From positions 1 to 64,000 of the forward strand of contig NZ_JAODNM010000051.1 of assembly GCF_025464955.1 (NCBI RefSeq): DNA of 64,000 nt, written 5' to 3'. Of the stretch, positions 39,507 through 49,425 are shown in pieces (position 1 is the first letter of the stretch; each line of letters begins with the position of its first letter). Under the pieces are notes generated by a model. It searched no databases and was not told where the DNA came from. It saw only the letters and a program-made list of their open reading frames with translations. The translations under genes were made by a program, and so were the position numbers. This DNA comes from Amycolatopsis sp. Lineage in GTDB: Bacteria > Actinomycetota > Actinomycetes > Mycobacteriales > Pseudonocardiaceae.

Positions 39507-41219
39507 TCAGCCGCCGAGCAGGGTGCGGACGCGGTCGGCGCCGACGGCCAGCAGCAGTGTCGGGAGGCGCGGGCCGGTGTCCTTACCGACGAGCAGCTGG
39601 TAGAGCAGCGCGAAGAACGTGCGCTGCGCGACCTTGAGCTCCGGCGTCGGCTTGACGTCGGCGGGCAGCCCGAGTTGTGTCTTCGGCACGCCGTAGACCA
39701 ACGTCGTGAGCCCGTCGAGCGACCAGTGCGAGCCGAGGCCTTCGAGCAGCAGCCGCAGCGACTCGCGCTCGGTGTCGCCGAGCGAGCCCAGCAGCTCGGT
39801 GTCCGGCTCCTCGCGGACGCGGGTGCGCTGGTCGGCGGGCACCTGGGTGGTGATCCACCGCTGCGCGCGGTCGAGCCGGGGCCTGGTCACGTCGAGCGAG
39901 GTGACCGGGTTCTCCGGGTCGAGCTCGTGCAGGATGCGCAGGGTCTGCTCGTCATCGCCGGTGGTGATATCCACAATGGACGCGAGTGTGCGGTACGGCA
40001 GCGGACGCGGGGTGCTCGGCAGCGGGCCGGCCGCGGTGCCGATCGCGCGGCTGTGCGCGGCGATGTCGCCCGGCTGGGCGTCCGAGCCGGCAACCTTGCG
40101 CTCCAGCGCGTCCCACTCGTCGTAGAGCCGCTGGATCTCCTGGTCGAACGCGATCTTGAAGGACTGGTTCGGCTTGCGGCGCGCGTACAGCCAGCGCAGC
40201 AGCGCCGGTTCCATGATCTCCAGCGCGTCGGACGGGGTCGGGACGCCGCCCTTGGAGCTGCTCATCTTCGCCATGCCGCTGATGCCGACGAACGCGTACA
40301 TCGGGCCGATCGGCCGCTCGCCGCCGAACACCTCGCCGACGATCTGGCCGCCGACGACGAAGGACGAACCGGGGGACGAATGGTCCACACCGGACGGTTC
40401 GAAGGTGACGCCTTCGAAGGCCCAGCGCATCGGCCAGTCGACCTTCCAGACCAGCTTGCCGCGGTTGAACTCGGACAGGAACACCGTTTCGGTGTGTCCG
40501 CAGGAACCGCAGACGTACGTCAGCTCGGTGGTCTCGTCGTTGTACGCGGTGACCGTCGTCAGGTCGCGCTCGCAGTTGCCGCAGTACGGCTTGTACGGGA
40601 AGTAGCTGCCGCCGGACGCGCCGTCGTCCTCGGTCGCCGCGCCGGAACCCTCGGCGGCGGCCTCTTCGGCTTCATCCTTGGGCTTCTTCGACGGCGCCTT
40701 GCCCTTGGTCCGGAAGCGGCCCAGGATCGTGTCGATCCTGGCGCGCTCGCGCATCGCCAGCAGGATCTGCTCGCGGTACGCGCCCTTGGTGTACATCTCG
40801 GTCTGGCTGATGGGCGTGTACTCGACGCCCAGCTCGGCCAGCGCGGCGATCATCGGCGCCTTGAAGTGCTCGGCCCAGCTCGCGTAGGTACTGCCGGCGG
40901 GGGCCGGGACCGAGGTCAGCGGCTTGCCGATGTGCTCGGCCCACGACGGGTCGATGCCGGCCGGGACCTTGCGGAACCGGTCGTAGTCGTCCCAGGAGAT
41001 GAGGTGCACACACTCGTGCCCGCGGCGGCGGATCTCGTCGGCGACCAGGTGCGGGGTCATCACCTCGCGCAGGTTGCCGAGGTGGATCGGGCCGGACGGG
41101 CTCAGGCCGGACGCGCAGACGATCGGCTTGCCGGGGGCACGTCGTTCGGCCTCGGCGATGACCTCGTCGGCGAAACGGGAGACCCAGTCGGCCTCGGGAC
41201 TCTGAACCACGGTGGACAT
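39507..41219 (-). CDS. lysS: Class I lysyl-tRNA synthetase
   Basis: A 570-aa protein from the ATG at 41217-41219 with GGGGA upstream. The class I signatures are SPSGPIHLGNLREV (HLGN at 46-49, HIGH-type) and GMAKMSSSKG (KMSKS-type, K318). A zinc-binding CGNCERD...CGSCGH pair sits at about 213-240. A low-complexity acidic stretch (residues about 180-203, EAEEAAAEGSG) precedes it. This is the archaeal/actinobacterial-type enzyme that charges tRNA-Lys, unrelated to the usual class II LysRS. Whether a class II copy exists elsewhere cannot be seen. Confidence 0.9.
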   Translation of the reverse strand: MSTVVQSPEADWVSRFADEVIAEAERRAPGKPIVCASGLSPSGPIHLGNLREVMTPHLVADEIRRRGHECVHLISWDDYDRFRKVPAGIDPSWAEHIGKPLTSVPAPAGSTYASWAEHFKAPMIAALAELGVEYTPISQTEMYTKGAYREQILLAMRERARIDTILGRFRTKGKAPSKKPKDEAEEAAAEGSGAATEDDGASGGSYFPYKPYCGNCERDLTTVTAYNDETTELTYVCGSCGHTETVFLSEFNRGKLVWKVDWPMRWAFEGVTFEPSGVDHSSPGSSFVVGGQIVGEVFGGERPIGPMYAFVGISGMAKMSSSKGGVPTPSDALEIMEPALLRWLYARRKPNQSFKIAFDQEIQRLYDEWDALERKVAGSDAQPGDIAAHSRAIGTAAGPLPSTPRPLPYRTLASIVDITTGDDEQTLRILHELDPENPVTSLDVTRPRLDRAQRWITTQVPADQRTRVREEPDTELLGSLGDTERESLRLLLEGLGSHWSLDGLTTLVYGVPKTQLGLPADVKPTPELKVAQRTFFALLYQLLVGKDTGPRLPTLLLAVGADRVRTLLGG

Positions 41220-41262
41220 GTCCCCGATTCTCCCCGACCGCTGGTTGTGGCGGTGCGAGGAC

Positions 41263-41349
41263 CCCTCAAGCATCCTGACGGCGACCCTAAAGTTCCACCC
41301 TTGTGGCGTTCAACGCGCTGCGAGGGTCGCCAGGTCGTGACCTTGAGGG
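41263..41349. repeat. Nested inverted repeat in the lysS-boxC divergent region
   Basis: The outer arms CCCTCAAG (41263-41270) and CTTGAGGG (41342-41349) enclose GGCGACCCT (41280-41288) and AGGGTCGCC (41323-41331). CCACCCTTGTGGCGTT (41295-41310) is the reverse complement of 5609-5624 in the hairpin at 5581. It is a dispersed repeat, not an obvious leader RNA. Confidence 0.55.
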
Positions 41350-41372
41350 AACGTCCGATCGGGGGGTAAGTT

Positions 41373-41408
41373 TCTACATAACATTGACGTGCTCAATTAA
41401 TGTGTAGA
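41373..41408. promoter_or_regulatory. Long imperfect inverted repeat before boxC (candidate operator)
   Basis: TCTACATAACATTGA (41373-41387) and TCAATTAATGTGTAGA (41393-41408) flank CGTGC, ending 10 bp before the boxC start. It is unusually AT-rich. It probably holds the promoter and binding site of a TetR/PaaX-type regulator responding to benzoate or benzoyl-CoA; that regulator is not in the window. Confidence 0.5.
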
Positions 41409-41418
41409 CAATCAGGGG

Positions 41419-43074
41419 GTGACCACTCCTGAAGCGGTGACCTTCGAGCGCGCGCCCGCGTCGTACCGGCACTGGCGGCTCCGGGTCGACGGCGAAATCG
41501 CCTGGCTGGAGCTGGACGTCGATGAGCAGGGCGGGCTGCGGCCCGGCTACGAGCTCAAGCTCAACTCCTACGACCTCGGTGTCGACATCGAGTTCTATGA
41601 CGCTACGCAGCGGCTGCGTTTCTCCCACCCTGAAGTCAAGACAGTAGTCCTGACCAGCGCAAAGGAGAAGGTCTTCTGCGCCGGTGCGAACATTCGCATG
41701 CTCGCCGCGTCCTCGCACGCGTGGAAGGTCAACTTCTGCAAGTTCACCAACGAGACGCGCAACGCGGTCGAGGACGCCACCGAGAACTCCGGGCAGACCT
41801 ACGTCGCCGCGGTGAACGGCAGCTGCGCCGGCGGCGGTTACGAGATCGCGCTGGCCTGCGAAAAGATCCTGCTCATCGACGACAACTCGTCGACGGTCGC
41901 GCTGCCCGAAGTGCCGCTGCTCGGGGTCCTGCCGGGCACCGGCGGCCTGACCCGCTTGGTCGACAAGCGCCGGGTGCGCAAGGACCTCGCTGACGTCTTC
42001 GCGACCCGGCCGGACGGCGTCAAGGGCAAGACGGCCGTCGAGTGGAAGCTCGTCGACGAACTCGTGCCCCGCGCGGGTTTCGCGGAGTCGGTCGAGCGCC
42101 GCGCGCGCGAAATCGCCGAGGGCAGCGATCGCCCGGCCGCCGCGAAGGGCGTCGAGCTGACGCCGCTGCACTGCAAGGTCACCGATGACGGCATGACGTA
42201 CTCGCACGTCAGCGCCGTTTTCGACCGCGCCGGCGGGATCGTCTCGATCACCGTCAAGGGGCCCGAGGAAGCGCCAGGCAATCTGCACGAACAGGGTGCC
42301 GAGAGCTGGCTCCTCGCGCTCACCCGCCAGCTCGACGACCTCATCCTTCGCTTGCGTACCAACGAGACCGAGCTGGGAACCTGGGTGCTGCGCACTGAGG
42401 GTGACCCGGTGAAGGTGCTCGCGCATGAGCGGGCGCTGTTCGAGGCGCAGGATTGGCTGGGCAACGAGATCGTCCACTACTTCAAGCGGACGCTCAAACG
42501 GCTCGACGTCACCAGCCGCAGCCTGATCGCGCTCATCGAACCCGGAAGCTGCTTTGCGGGACTATTGCTGGAAATCGCCCTGGCCGCCGACCGTCAGTAC
42601 ATTTTGGATGGTCCGCCGATTTATGACGAGGACAGCGAGCAGCGCGCCACGATCACGTTGTCAGCAGCGAACTTCGGCTTCTTCCCGATGGGCAACGGAC
42701 TGTCCAGACTGGAATCGCGCTTCTACCGCGAAGACGCGCACATCGCTTGGCTGCGCCGCGAATCCGACCGTCCGCTGAGCGCGTCCGAAGCCAACGAGCT
42801 CGGCCTGGTCACCGACGCGCCCGACGACCTCGACTGGGAAGACGAGATCCGGATCGTGCTGGAGAGCCGCGCCTCGCTCAGCCCGGACGCGCTGACCGGT
42901 ATGGAGGCCAACCACCGGTTCGTCGGCCCGGAGACCATGGAGACCAAGATCTTCGGCAGGCTCGCCGCGTGGCAGAACTGGATTTTCGTCCGCCCGAACG
43001 CTTCGGGTCCCGAAGGTGCCTTGCGTCGCTATGGCACCGGGCAAAAGGCCGTGTTCGACGACAAGCGGGTGTGA
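41419..43074 (+). CDS. boxC: Benzoyl-CoA-dihydrodiol lyase BoxC
   Basis: A 551-aa protein (GTG start after AGGGG). It has two crotonase-like halves: N-terminal EKVFCAGANIRMLAASSHAW and NGSCAGGGYEIALACEKILL, then LGVLPGTGGLTRLVDKRRVR; the C-terminal half has SRSLIALIEPGSCFAGLLLE. BoxC opens the ring of 2,3-epoxy-benzoyl-CoA, releasing formate. It begins the operon boxC-boxB-ligase-amidohydrolase, with 3 bp to boxB. Confidence 0.9.
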   Translation: MTTPEAVTFERAPASYRHWRLRVDGEIAWLELDVDEQGGLRPGYELKLNSYDLGVDIEFYDATQRLRFSHPEVKTVVLTSAKEKVFCAGANIRMLAASSHAWKVNFCKFTNETRNAVEDATENSGQTYVAAVNGSCAGGGYEIALACEKILLIDDNSSTVALPEVPLLGVLPGTGGLTRLVDKRRVRKDLADVFATRPDGVKGKTAVEWKLVDELVPRAGFAESVERRAREIAEGSDRPAAAKGVELTPLHCKVTDDGMTYSHVSAVFDRAGGIVSITVKGPEEAPGNLHEQGAESWLLALTRQLDDLILRLRTNETELGTWVLRTEGDPVKVLAHERALFEAQDWLGNEIVHYFKRTLKRLDVTSRSLIALIEPGSCFAGLLLEIALAADRQYILDGPPIYDEDSEQRATITLSAANFGFFPMGNGLSRLESRFYREDAHIAWLRRESDRPLSASEANELGLVTDAPDDLDWEDEIRIVLESRASLSPDALTGMEANHRFVGPETMETKIFGRLAAWQNWIFVRPNASGPEGALRRYGTGQKAVFDDKRV

Positions 43075-43077
43075 CCG

Positions 43078-44499
<1,422 letters not shown>

Positions 44500-44515
44500 C
44501 GAACAGGGGCGCGCA

Positions 44516-46102
44516 GTGACCGTTCTGCCGAGCACGTTCAACGCCGCCGACTTTCTGGTGGACAGACATGTCCGCGAGGGTCGCGGGGAGAGGGTCGCGG
44601 CCGTCTCGGCGCGTCGCACGCTGACCTATGCCGAGCTGTCGGCGGAGGTGCGCCGGGTCGCCACCGGGTTCCGGAACCTCGGTGTGCGCCCGGAAGAGCG
44701 CGTCATGCTGTGCATGGTCGACGACGTGGAGTTGCTGTCCGGGATATTGGGCGCGATGTACGCCGGGGCTGTGCCCATCCCGGTGTCCACTATGGTCACC
44801 GGTCCTGAGCTGGGCAAAGTACTCGGTGACTCGCGCGCGCGGGTGCTCTGCGTCTCCGGCGAGTTCGCCGGGCAGGCGGTGGAAGCCGTCGCGCTCGCGC
44901 CCGAGGTCACCGACGTCGTGCTCGATCGCGGGGAGACGGCCGGCTTCGGAGACCGCGTTGCCACCCACGACTGGACTTCACTGTCCACAATGGAGGACAA
45001 CGGGCGCGGGCCGTATGCGTCGTGGGAGGATTCGCCCGCGCTGTGGCTCTACACCTCGGGCACCACCGGCCAGCCCAAGGGCGCGATGCACCGCCACGGC
45101 AGCATCCGCGCGGTGTGCGAGACCTACGCCGACCAGGTCCTCGGGGTCCGTGCCGACGACCGGTGCCTGTCCGTCCCGAAGCTGTTCTTCGCGTACGGAC
45201 TGGGGAATTCGGCGTTCTTCCCGCTCGCCGCGGGTGCCACCACCCTGCTCGAACCGGGCCGGCCGACCCCGCAGCTCATGGCCGCGCGGGTGAGAGCCGA
45301 CGCGCCGACATTGTTCTTCGGAGTGCCGACGTTCTACGCGGCAGTACTCGCCAGCGACCTGCCGTCGGACTCGTTCGCCTCGGTGCGCCAAGCCGTTTCT
45401 GCTGGTGAGGCCCTACCCCCGGCGCTGTTCGAGCGCTTCCGCGCGCGGTTCGGTGTCGAAATCCTGGACGGGATCGGCTCCACCGAGGCGCTGCACATCT
45501 TCCTGTCCAATGTGCCCGGTCAGGTGCGGCCCGGCAGTACCGGGGTCCCGGTACCGGGCTACCGCGTCGAGATCCGGGACGAGCTCGGCGCGCCGATCGA
45601 GGTCACTGGGCAGGCCGGTGAGCTGTACGTGTCCGGGCCGTCGACGGCGACTGGCTACTGGTCGCGCTACGAGACGTCGAAGCAGGTGTTCCAGGGCGAC
45701 TGGGTGCGCACCGGCGACAGCTACGTGCGCAACGAGGACGGCACCTACAGCTGTCTCGGCCGATTCGGCGACATGCTCAAAGCGGGCGGGATCTGGGTGT
45801 CGCCCGCAGAGGTCGAGCAACGCCTGCTCGAGCATCCGTCGGTCGCGGAAGTCGCCGTTGTCGCAGCTCCGGACGCCGACGGCATCGACAAACCGGTCGC
45901 CGTCGTGGTCGGTGTTCCGGGTCACAGCGTCGACCCCGACGAGCTGATCGCGTTCTGCCGGGCGGGGCTGGCGTCGTTCAAACGGCCGCGAGGTGTGATC
46001 GAACTCGCCGAGCTTCCGAAGACCGCGACCGGCAAGGTCCGGCGTAACGTGATCCGGGAACTGGTCCACGACTCCCTCCAGGTGGTGCGGGTTTCCCCAT
46101 GA
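44516..46102 (+). CDS. Benzoate-CoA ligase
   Basis: A 528-aa ANL-superfamily enzyme (GTG start). ATP/AMP motif LYTSGTTGQPKGAMHRHGSI, acyl-pocket ILDGIGSTEALHIFLSN, hinge YSCLGRFGDMLKAGGIW, and the catalytic Lys region PKTATGKVRRNVI. The benzoate-type pocket and its place behind boxB identify it as the activating enzyme of the pathway. Its stop overlaps the next gene (ATGA). Confidence 0.9.
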   Translation: MTVLPSTFNAADFLVDRHVREGRGERVAAVSARRTLTYAELSAEVRRVATGFRNLGVRPEERVMLCMVDDVELLSGILGAMYAGAVPIPVSTMVTGPELGKVLGDSRARVLCVSGEFAGQAVEAVALAPEVTDVVLDRGETAGFGDRVATHDWTSLSTMEDNGRGPYASWEDSPALWLYTSGTTGQPKGAMHRHGSIRAVCETYADQVLGVRADDRCLSVPKLFFAYGLGNSAFFPLAAGATTLLEPGRPTPQLMAARVRADAPTLFFGVPTFYAAVLASDLPSDSFASVRQAVSAGEALPPALFERFRARFGVEILDGIGSTEALHIFLSNVPGQVRPGSTGVPVPGYRVEIRDELGAPIEVTGQAGELYVSGPSTATGYWSRYETSKQVFQGDWVRTGDSYVRNEDGTYSCLGRFGDMLKAGGIWVSPAEVEQRLLEHPSVAEVAVVAAPDADGIDKPVAVVVGVPGHSVDPDELIAFCRAGLASFKRPRGVIELAELPKTATGKVRRNVIRELVHDSLQVVRVSP

Positions 46103-46956
46103 TCGATGGTCACCCGGTTGTCGACGCCCATGTGCACGTCCCCCGGCTTTCCACACTGAAGCCCGCCTGGATCGAGTGGGCGCACAAGTACTCCGGTGAC
46201 CACCCCTGGCGGTCGGCCTACGACGACTGGGGCAACCCCGTTCCGGCCAAACTCGACGCGCTGTTCGAGGCCGAGGGCGTGGACAGGGCGTTGCTGTTCT
46301 GCGAGTACAGCCCGCGCTCGACCGGGATTCAGCCGATCGAGGACAACCTGCCGCTCATCGAGTTCAACCCGGAGCGGTTCCGGCTGGTCGCCAATGTCAA
46401 CCCGCACTTGCACCACCCCATCGCCGCCGAAGTGGAACGCCAGCTCGAACTGGGCGCGGTGGCGCTGAAGATCCACCCGGTCCACGGCGGGTTTTCGCCG
46501 GCCGACAAGGAGCTGTACCTCGCGTACCAGGTGTGCGCCGAGCGCGGGGTGCCGGTGATCCTGCACTCGGGGGTCAGCAGCTTCCCCGGGGCGCGCGCGT
46601 CCTTCGGCAATCCCGAGCTGCTGACCGATGTCGTCGAGGACTTCCCGGACGTGCAGTTCATCTTCGCCCACGGCGGCCGCGGCTGGTGGTACGACGTCGC
46701 CGCGTTTCTGGCCCTGGCGAAGGACAACGTCTGGCTCGACCTGTCCGGCCTGCCGCCGAAGAAGCTGCCTGAGTACTTCGCGAAGTCCGATTTCCCGCGC
46801 CTGGCCGCGAAGTTCCTCTTCGGCACCGACTGGCCGGGGGTGCCCGGAGCCAACCGGAACGTCCGGGCGCTGGCCAAACTCGGCCTGCCCGACGACGTCC
46901 TGCGCGGGATTCTCTCCGGCAACGCCGTGAAGCTGTTTCCTGGACTGGGGCTATAG
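46099..46956 (+). CDS. Amidohydrolase-2 family protein (metal-dependent)
   Basis: A 285-aa TIM-barrel protein. The first metal motif is VVDAHVHV, then KIHPVHGGF, VILHSGVSSFPGARASF, FAHGGRGWW, and FGTDWPGVPGANRN with the catalytic Asp. The family includes decarboxylases and hydrolases of aromatic acids (ACMSD-like). It is translationally coupled to benzoate-CoA ligase, so it may generate benzoate from a precursor or act on a ring-opened intermediate; neither is proven. It is not a standard box gene. Confidence 0.8.
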   Translation: MIDGHPVVDAHVHVPRLSTLKPAWIEWAHKYSGDHPWRSAYDDWGNPVPAKLDALFEAEGVDRALLFCEYSPRSTGIQPIEDNLPLIEFNPERFRLVANVNPHLHHPIAAEVERQLELGAVALKIHPVHGGFSPADKELYLAYQVCAERGVPVILHSGVSSFPGARASFGNPELLTDVVEDFPDVQFIFAHGGRGWWYDVAAFLALAKDNVWLDLSGLPPKKLPEYFAKSDFPRLAAKFLFGTDWPGVPGANRNVRALAKLGLPDDVLRGILSGNAVKLFPGLGL

Positions 46957-46957
46957 G

Positions 46958-47031
46958 ACTGGTGAGTGTTCCGGCCGCCTGCTGTGCCCTGCGGGACACC
47001 CGCACCCGGGCGTGCCGGAACGCTCACGAGT
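46958..47031. terminator. Repeat-family-A hairpin after the box operon
   Basis: ACTGGTGAGTGTTCCGGC (46958-46975) pairs, with a few mismatches, with GCCGGAACGCTCACGAGT (47014-47031). An inner TGCGGG/CCCGCA hairpin lies in the loop. It separates the box operon from the convergent YCII gene. Confidence 0.7.
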
Positions 47032-47033
47032 CT

Positions 47034-47411
47034 TTAGGACAGAATCGGGCGCACTTCGACGGCGGCGAACCGTGCGTCGGGGAAGCGTCCGGCTATCTCT
47101 TCCGCGCGTTCGGGGCTTGCGCAGTCGACTACGAAGTAGCCGGCCAACTGCTCCTTGGCTTCGATGAACGGACCGTCGGTGCCCGCGGAAACCCCCTTGC
47201 GCACCCGGACGGTCCGCGTGCTTCGCGGGTCTCCGAGCGGCGCGCTGTCGATCAGCTCGCCGGACTCCGAGATCTCCTTGAGCAGCGCTTCGAACTCGCC
47301 GGTCAGCTCGTCGCGCTTGTCACCGGACATCGCCAGTGCCTCCGGGGTCCGCAGGAAGATCGGGTGGCCCCAGCTCGCGGGGTTGCTGTAGATCATCAGC
47401 AGGTACTTCAC
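47034..47411 (-). CDS. YCII/DGPF-domain protein
   Basis: A 125-aa protein from the GTG at 47409-47411 with GGGGAG upstream (KYLLMIYSNPASWG). The DGPF signature is AGTDGPFIEAKEQLAGYFVV, followed by ERAEEIAGRFPDARFAAVEV and RPI. The fold is ferredoxin-like with a possible catalytic His/Asp pair in some members. Actinomycete members are often linked to ECF sigma factors, but none is adjacent here. Function unknown. Confidence 0.85.
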   Translation of the reverse strand: MKYLLMIYSNPASWGHPIFLRTPEALAMSGDKRDELTGEFEALLKEISESGELIDSAPLGDPRSTRTVRVRKGVSAGTDGPFIEAKEQLAGYFVVDCASPERAEEIAGRFPDARFAAVEVRPILS

Positions 47412-47511
47412 GTTCGCTCCCCGATCTCGACATCCGTCCGCGAAACATACCGATGTCGAGATCGAACGGCTGGTTTCTACGTCTCCGGTGAACCCACCGG
47501 GAGGCGACGCC

Positions 47512-48873
47512 ATGACCGAGGTATTTCGAACCACCACCGAAACCGGGCTGGATCCGCGCCGCTGGAAAGCGCTGGCGCTCCTCTGCGTCACCAACTTCAT
47601 GGTGATCCTGGACTCGCAGATCGTCATCCTGGCGCTGCCGTCGATCGAAAAGGATCTGCGGCTCGCGCCGGGGAGTGGGCAGTGGGTGCTGAGCGCCTAT
47701 CTGGTGGCCTTTGGCGGCCTGCTGCTGTTCGGTGGACGGCTGGCCGACCTGCTGGGCCGACGCCGGATGTTCCTGGTCGGGACCGCGTTGTTCGGGGTGT
47801 CTTCACTGCTGTGCGGCGCGGCCTGGTCGGGCGAAATGCTGATCGGAGCCCGTGTGGTGCAGGGAATCTCGGCCGCGATGGTGGCGCCGGCAGCGCTGTC
47901 GGCGTTGATGAGCCTGTTTCCCGACGGCGTTGAGCGGAACAAGGCTCTGGGCTGCTGGTCCGCCGTCGGCGGCTTGGGCGCCACGGCTGCGCTGCTCATC
48001 GGCGGCTCGTTGACCGGAAGCCTGGGTTGGGAGTGGATCTTCTACCTCAACCTGCCGGTGGCCGCCGGGATGCTGGTGTTCGGTCCGAAGCTGCTGCGGG
48101 AAAGCCGTGGCCGGGCCGGGGCCTACGACCCGGTTGGCGCGTTCACCAGCACGGTGGGCCTGATGCTGCTCGTCGGCGCGATCGGCTTGGCGCCCGCCCA
48201 GGGCTGGGGCAGCGCACCGGTCCTCGCGATGGTGGTCGGCGCCTTGGTGCTCGGCGGACTGTTCGTGGTGACCGAGCGGCGATCGAACGCGCCGCTGCTG
48301 CCGCTGCGGGTGTTCCGCTCCCGGCAGTTCACCGGCGGCAACCTGGTGATGGCCCTGATCGCGATGACGGCGTGGGGGATGGGTTCGACCGTGTCTGCGT
48401 ATGCGCAGGACGTGCTGGCGTACTCGCCGCTTCGGTTCGGCCTGGGCACGACCGCGATGACCGCCATGACGATCATCAGCGCCTATGCCGCCCAGGCAGT
48501 CGTGGCGAAGGCGGGGATTCGGACGGTCGCTTCGGTAGGCATGGTCCTGATGGGCACGGGGGCGTTCCTGCTCACGCACGTTTCGCCCAGCGGCAGCTAC
48601 TTCGCCGACCTCTTCCCGGGGCTGGTCGTCTTCGGACTCGGGCTGGGCGGCGGCCCAGTGGCGGCGATCTCCGCCGCGCTGTCTTCGGTGGGCGAACAGG
48701 AGTCCGGCGTCGCTTCCGGCGTCAACACCGCGGCGTTCCAGATCGGCGGCGCGCTGGGCACCGCGATCACGTCGTGCGTGGTGGTTTCTTACGGTTTCCA
48801 GACCGGCTTCACAGCGAGTGTGGTCTTCGCGCTGATCGGTCTGTGCGTCGCGTTTTCGCTCCTCAGGCGTTAG
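47512..48873 (+). CDS. MFS transporter, DHA2 (14-TM drug-proton antiporter) type
   Basis: A 453-aa protein from the ATG at 47512 (GGGAGG upstream). NFMVILDSQIVILALPSIEK is motif D1, GGRLADLLGRRRMFLVGTAL motif A, and ARVVQGISAAMVAPAALSAL motif B. QESGVASGVNTAAFQIGGAL is motif C. It shows about 14 hydrophobic segments. It probably exports a toxic aromatic or drug. It converges with the MarR gene at 48863-49333 and overlaps it by 11 bp. Confidence 0.9.
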   Translation: MTEVFRTTTETGLDPRRWKALALLCVTNFMVILDSQIVILALPSIEKDLRLAPGSGQWVLSAYLVAFGGLLLFGGRLADLLGRRRMFLVGTALFGVSSLLCGAAWSGEMLIGARVVQGISAAMVAPAALSALMSLFPDGVERNKALGCWSAVGGLGATAALLIGGSLTGSLGWEWIFYLNLPVAAGMLVFGPKLLRESRGRAGAYDPVGAFTSTVGLMLLVGAIGLAPAQGWGSAPVLAMVVGALVLGGLFVVTERRSNAPLLPLRVFRSRQFTGGNLVMALIAMTAWGMGSTVSAYAQDVLAYSPLRFGLGTTAMTAMTIISAYAAQAVVAKAGIRTVASVGMVLMGTGAFLLTHVSPSGSYFADLFPGLVVFGLGLGGGPVAAISAALSSVGEQESGVASGVNTAAFQIGGALGTAITSCVVVSYGFQTGFTASVVFALIGLCVAFSLLRR

Positions 48874-49333
48874 TGCCGTTGGTCGCTCGCAGGGTGCGCA
48901 TGGCTTCGGCGAGAGCGGCGGAGGCGTCCGGCCCGAGCGGGGTCAACACCGTACGGCGCAGAATCTCCGCGCAGGCCCTGCGCGCCTGGCCGGCGACGTC
49001 CGTCCCGTGCTCGGTCAGTTCGGCGAAGGTGACGCGGCGGTCGTCCGGGCTTGGCACGCGGCAGATCAGGTCGGCGGCGACGAGCCGGTCGGCGACCTTG
49101 GTGAACCCGCCGCTCGACAGCGCCGCCTCGCCGGCCAGCCGGGTCATCGGCATGCGGTGGCCGGGGGAGCGGATCAGCCGCACGAGGATGTCGAACGAGG
49201 CCGGGGCCAGGCCGAAGCGCTCGGCGATCTCGCCCATCAGTTTGGCCTGGGTCGCGAGGTAGCCCTCGATGACCAGGCCCCACCAGGTGACGATCTCGTC
49301 GTCATCGGTGCGGGGGTCGGGTTTGCTGTCCAC
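48863..49333 (-). CDS. MarR-family regulator (MhqR-like placement)
   Basis: A 156-aa protein (GTG start). The wHTH is MPMTRLAGEAALSSGGFTKV and the wing ICRVPSPDDRRVTFAELTEH. It is divergent from a dioxygenase plus carboxylesterase operon, the layout of Bacillus MhqR, which represses ring-cleavage dioxygenases and a hydrolase and responds to quinones. A 16-bp dyad lies between the two starts. The assignment to that role is by context. Confidence 0.88.
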   Translation of the reverse strand: MDSKPDPRTDDDEIVTWWGLVIEGYLATQAKLMGEIAERFGLAPASFDILVRLIRSPGHRMPMTRLAGEAALSSGGFTKVADRLVAADLICRVPSPDDRRVTFAELTEHGTDVAGQARRACAEILRRTVLTPLGPDASAALAEAMRTLRATNGTNA

Positions 49334-49368
49334 GGCCGTAGCCTACCGCAACTCTCTCCCCGGAATAT

Positions 49369-49384
49369 ATCTTGCGCGCGAGAT
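49369..49384. promoter_or_regulatory. MarR-type operator between regulator and dioxygenase
   Basis: ATCTTGCGCGCGAGAT is a near-perfect 16-bp dyad (ATCT...AGAT arms) midway between the MarR and dioxygenase starts. Its core recurs inverted at 35240-35253. It resembles in outline the ATCTCG...CGAGAT dyad of MhqR. Confidence 0.65.
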
Positions 49385-49425
49385 GTTCTGGGGTTAGCTT
49401 GGACAGACCCTCCAGAGGAGCAGAA

